From NCBI GenBank assembly GCA_016744995.1, contig JADGDG010000001.1, positions 784,011 through 848,010 on the forward strand: DNA of 64,000 nt. The letters are read 5' to 3'. A program made the position numbers and the translations under genes. Source of the stretch: Gammaproteobacteria bacterium. Its GTDB lineage: Bacteria > Pseudomonadota > Gammaproteobacteria > GRL18. Numbering within the stretch: position 1 is the first letter of the stretch; each line of letters begins with the position of its first letter. Of this stretch, positions 61,218 to 64,000 are shown piece after piece. The notes under the pieces are model-generated. The model did no database searches and had not been told where the DNA came from. It saw only the letters and a list, made by a program, of their open reading frames with translations.

Positions 61218-63167
61218 ATGACATTATTCAGACAAATTATTATTATGATCTGTGTTAGCTTTTTAACGCTATTTATAGCCACTTTTTTAGTTAGTACTGA
61301 TAGTATGCGTGACTATTTAGATGAACAACTTTCATCGCATGCACAGGATGCTGCAACGTCTCTGGGAATCGCTATATCGGCAGAAATAAGTGAAGGGGAT
61401 ATTGCCTCTTTAGAGGTGTATACCAATGCCATGTTTGATAGTGGCTATTATAAAGAAATCTCAATCACTGATATTGATAATAAAGAACTGTTTCGTAAAA
61501 GTCGTCCCATAGTGATTGAAACAGTACCTGCCTGGTTTGTTAATGTTTTTACTTTGCAACCACCACTAGAGGAAGCAACCGTAGAAGATGGCTGGCAAAC
61601 AGTCGGCACCATCAAGGTTGTTAGTTATCCCGGTTTTGCCTATGAAAAATTATGGGAAAATACGCTTAATAAAATAAAGGTTTATCTGTCAGTAATTATT
61701 GTCATTTTATTTATTACGGCCAGTGCTCTGGAACGGCTGCTTAAACCTCTTATCGCTATTCGTAAACAGGCTGATGCGATTTGTCATCGTGAATTTCCTG
61801 TTATTGATATTAAACCAAAAACGATTGAATTTAGACTGCTGGTAACAGCACTGAACACCATGTCAAAAAAGCTGAAAAATATTTTTTCTGAGCAGGCAAA
61901 ACTCACAGAAGAACTGCAAAAGCAGGCATTTCAGGATGGCTTAACAGGTTTGCCGAATCGCTCTATTTTTATTAAGCAGCTTAAATATTTTTGTGATTCA
62001 AAAAATAAAGCAAATGAAGGTTGTCTGGTGATCATGCAGTTAAATGATCTGGTGCAGATTAATAATGAATATGGCCATATCCGGGCAAATGATTTGCTCA
62101 AAAAACTGGCAGATTTATTGAACACAAGTAGTGAATTTCATTCCAACTCACTAGTGGCACGGCTATCAGGCAGTGAATTTGCGTTGCTCCTGAAATCAAT
62201 CTCACCCAAAGTAATAGAAGCTCTTGGAGAAAAATTACAGCATGAGTTGGGCATGATCTCAAAATCACTGGAATTTGAAGATGAAGATATTGCCCATATC
62301 GGCATGGTAACCAGCCATGCTGATCAAACAATGAGTGAACTATTATCAGAAGCGGATCTGGCCTTAAGGCTGGCTCAGCAAAAAGGAATTAATGCCTATC
62401 ACCTTTCAGATCAGAAACAATCAAAGGGTGTACAGACTCAGGGGGCAGATGAATGGCATGCTATTATTATTGAAGCCATTGAAAAGGACTGGTTTCAATT
62501 GTATTTTCAAAAAACGGTCGATACAGATAATATAACTGAGTTTCAGGAAGTTATGCTTCGCTTGAACCATGAAGAACAAGTTATCTCTGCTGGCATATTC
62601 ATTCCAATGGCCGATCATCTGAAAATAACACGGTTTATCGATCGCTGGGTGATTGATAAAATTATCAAGCAGATCCTTTCAGGATCACAGACGTTTTATT
62701 GTATTAATTTATCACGGGATACACTTCAGGATCCAGCCTTCCCTATCTGGATGAAAGAACAAGTTAAACTCTTAACTCGTCAGCAGCAAAAACAGGTTGT
62801 TATTGAGGTGCCGGAATATAATGTCATTAAAGCTTTAGATGAATATAAAAACTTATTATTTATTCTGGATGCTTATGGCTGCCAATTTTCAATTGACCAT
62901 TTTGGTATTGGCTTTGCTTCAATGTCCTATTTACAGGATATTAAAATTGATTATATTAAAGTCCACGGCAGTTATGCGTCCAATATTAAAGGCAGCAATG
63001 ATATTGTTAATTATATGAGACAAATTATAAGCACTGCTCACAATATGGATATTAAAATTATTGCAGAAGGAATTGAAACAGAGGAGGATCTGAAGACATT
63101 AAAAGCAATGAATCTGGATTATTATCAAGGCTATTATATCGGTCGACCAGGCCCTGAAGAACTATAG
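61218..63167 (+). CDS. lapD: LapD-like c-di-GMP receptor
   Basis: A 649-residue inner-membrane protein. A first helix (about 7-26), a periplasmic LapD/MoxY domain (about 27-150, with SSHAQDAATSLGIAIS and WFVNVFTLQPPLEEA), a second helix (about 153-172) and a HAMP region precede GGDEF and EAL domains. Both are degenerate: SGSEF replaces GGDEF (residues 317-321) and EVM replaces EAL (444-446). It is therefore a receptor, not an enzyme. When c-di-GMP binds the EAL domain, the periplasmic domain sequesters LapG. It is adjacent to lapG as in Pseudomonas. Confidence 0.92.
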   Translation: MTLFRQIIIMICVSFLTLFIATFLVSTDSMRDYLDEQLSSHAQDAATSLGIAISAEISEGDIASLEVYTNAMFDSGYYKEISITDIDNKELFRKSRPIVIETVPAWFVNVFTLQPPLEEATVEDGWQTVGTIKVVSYPGFAYEKLWENTLNKIKVYLSVIIVILFITASALERLLKPLIAIRKQADAICHREFPVIDIKPKTIEFRLLVTALNTMSKKLKNIFSEQAKLTEELQKQAFQDGLTGLPNRSIFIKQLKYFCDSKNKANEGCLVIMQLNDLVQINNEYGHIRANDLLKKLADLLNTSSEFHSNSLVARLSGSEFALLLKSISPKVIEALGEKLQHELGMISKSLEFEDEDIAHIGMVTSHADQTMSELLSEADLALRLAQQKGINAYHLSDQKQSKGVQTQGADEWHAIIIEAIEKDWFQLYFQKTVDTDNITEFQEVMLRLNHEEQVISAGIFIPMADHLKITRFIDRWVIDKIIKQILSGSQTFYCINLSRDTLQDPAFPIWMKEQVKLLTRQQQKQVVIEVPEYNVIKALDEYKNLLFILDAYGCQFSIDHFGIGFASMSYLQDIKIDYIKVHGSYASNIKGSNDIVNYMRQIISTAHNMDIKIIAEGIETEEDLKTLKAMNLDYYQGYYIGRPGPEEL

Positions 63168-63186
63168 AATACAATGGGTTTAATCC

Positions 63187-64000
63187 ATGAATGTTTTTCT
63201 TAACACGCCTCATAGTTTTCGTTTTCACATAACTACAATGATAATTGCTGTTGTTTGTCTCTCATGTTCCATTTTGGCTTTTTTTACCTATCAGTCTAAT
63301 GTAAAACTAGTTGAAAAACACTCTGAGAAGTTGCTCAATAAAATTGTAATGAGTATAAGTAATGAAGTGGAACGCTTTATGGTAACGCCTGAGGCTATTA
63401 CCAGTCTTATATCACATCAGGCCATATCAAATAGCTTAGGTCATAGTAAGACTTTAGAGCAAAGAATGGCGACCATATCTTTCTTATCCGAAATTTTAAC
63501 TCTTTCAGACAAGGTATTATCGATTTATGCAGGCTATAAGAATGGTGATTTTTTTCAATTAAAAAAAATATCTGATGGCAGTCAAATCAAATGGCTGGTA
63601 CGAAGTATTATGAGTGATAAGCAAGGAAAGAAAATACTGACACGATTCTTTCTCGATAAAAAATTAAAAATACTGCAGTCGGATCAAATGCCATCTGATT
63701 ATGATCCCCGTAAGCGGACGTGGTATCAACAGGCAATAACTTCATCTAAGGTTATTCGTACTAAAGTTTTATTATTTGCCTCGGATAAAGAATTAGGCTT
63801 TATATTTGCACGGCGTTCAGTTGCTCTTGCAGCTTCATCTCAGAATGAGTCTTCAAAACAATTATCATCAGAGCAGAATGAAACCGTTATAGGTGCTTCT
63901 GTTTATTTGAAAACACTTTCTGAAGGAATAAAAAAACAGTTTATTACGTCGGGCAGTGAAATTATTTTATTTGGAAAAAATGGAAAATTAATTGCTTATA
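63187..64000 (+). CDS. Cache-domain membrane sensor, N-terminal part (runs off the window)
   Basis: The frame starts MNVFLNTPHSFRFHIT and is open to the window end (271 codons). An N-terminal transmembrane helix (MIIAVVCLSCSILAFFTY) is followed by an extracytoplasmic sensory region. It contains MPSDYDPRKRTWYQQAI, the signature of double-Cache (dCACHE_1) ligand-binding domains, and later ILFGKNGKLIAY, the start of the second Cache lobe. The output domain lies beyond the window; GGDEF, HD-GYP, adenylate cyclase or kinase are all possible. It begins 19 bases after lapD. Confidence 0.75.
   Translation, partial: MNVFLNTPHSFRFHITTMIIAVVCLSCSILAFFTYQSNVKLVEKHSEKLLNKIVMSISNEVERFMVTPEAITSLISHQAISNSLGHSKTLEQRMATISFLSEILTLSDKVLSIYAGYKNGDFFQLKKISDGSQIKWLVRSIMSDKQGKKILTRFFLDKKLKILQSDQMPSDYDPRKRTWYQQAITSSKVIRTKVLLFASDKELGFIFARRSVALAASSQNESSKQLSSEQNETVIGASVYLKTLSEGIKKQFITSGSEIILFGKNGKLIAY

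Noticed and set aside
1..64000. CRISPR arrays, rRNA genes, insertion sequences
   Set aside because: Looked for regularly spaced repeats, rRNA segments and transposase motifs (DDE with flanking inverted repeats) and saw none.

Overview
The window reads as a chromosome segment from a free-living or host-associated gammaproteobacterium that oxidises reduced sulfur and uses organic acids. The gene set is typical of Gammaproteobacteria: prlC, ubiD, yhcC, an sdhCDAB-sdhE operon, ppsA, lapG/lapD and uvrD. A flavocytochrome c sulfide dehydrogenase (fccAB) points to sulfide oxidation. Base composition is AT-rich. I cannot name the species from sequence reading alone.

Layout. 1-5.0 kb: housekeeping genes (end of prlC, an SH3-domain membrane protein, ubiD, yhcC with a TetR regulator). 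5.1-19.8 kb: a contiguous C4-dicarboxylate locus comprising the DctB/DctD two-component system, a DctPQM TRAP importer, a universal stress protein, malic enzyme, PEP synthase and succinate dehydrogenase with its flavinylation factor. Together these import succinate, fumarate or malate, feed the TCA cycle and lead carbon back to PEP. 19.9-23.6 kb: an overlapping three-gene minus-strand cluster (carnitine-acyltransferase-like enzyme, HalD/BesD-like Fe(II)/2OG oxygenase, SAM methyltransferase) that looks like a small biosynthetic pathway I cannot match to a described one. 23.9-31.6 kb: glyoxalase I, a lipoprotein, then an electron-transfer region with a periplasmic ankyrin protein, a diheme cytochrome c, a nine-haem c/cytochrome b fusion and, divergently, fccAB. 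32-43.8 kb: a very large unknown membrane-anchored protein, a NnrU/ICMT-like protein, glucokinase, 6-phosphogluconolactonase, UvrD, an orphan Tat-exported TRAP binding protein and a PAS-GGDEF-EAL-CZB protein.

44.1-58.3 kb is a genomic island of about 14 kb. It starts at a tRNA-Leu(CAG) gene, and the last 25 bases of that tRNA are repeated with one mismatch at 58283-58307. A third, more degenerate copy lies near 58773. The island carries a small XRE regulator with a palindromic operator, an IetA/IetS-like AAA ATPase-subtilase pair, a tight four-gene operon (voltage-gated-type K+ channel, membrane-anchored TerB protein, BrxD-like ATPase, Lhr-like helicase) and a HipBA-type toxin-antitoxin pair. 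No intact integrase is visible. The four-gene operon is the best candidate here for an undescribed defence system. The three-gene acyltransferase-oxygenase-methyltransferase cluster is the best candidate for an undescribed metabolic system.

58.8-64 kb: a lone ACR3 arsenite exporter, a small two-helix protein, the LapG protease and LapD c-di-GMP receptor, and the start of a Cache-domain sensor that runs off the window.
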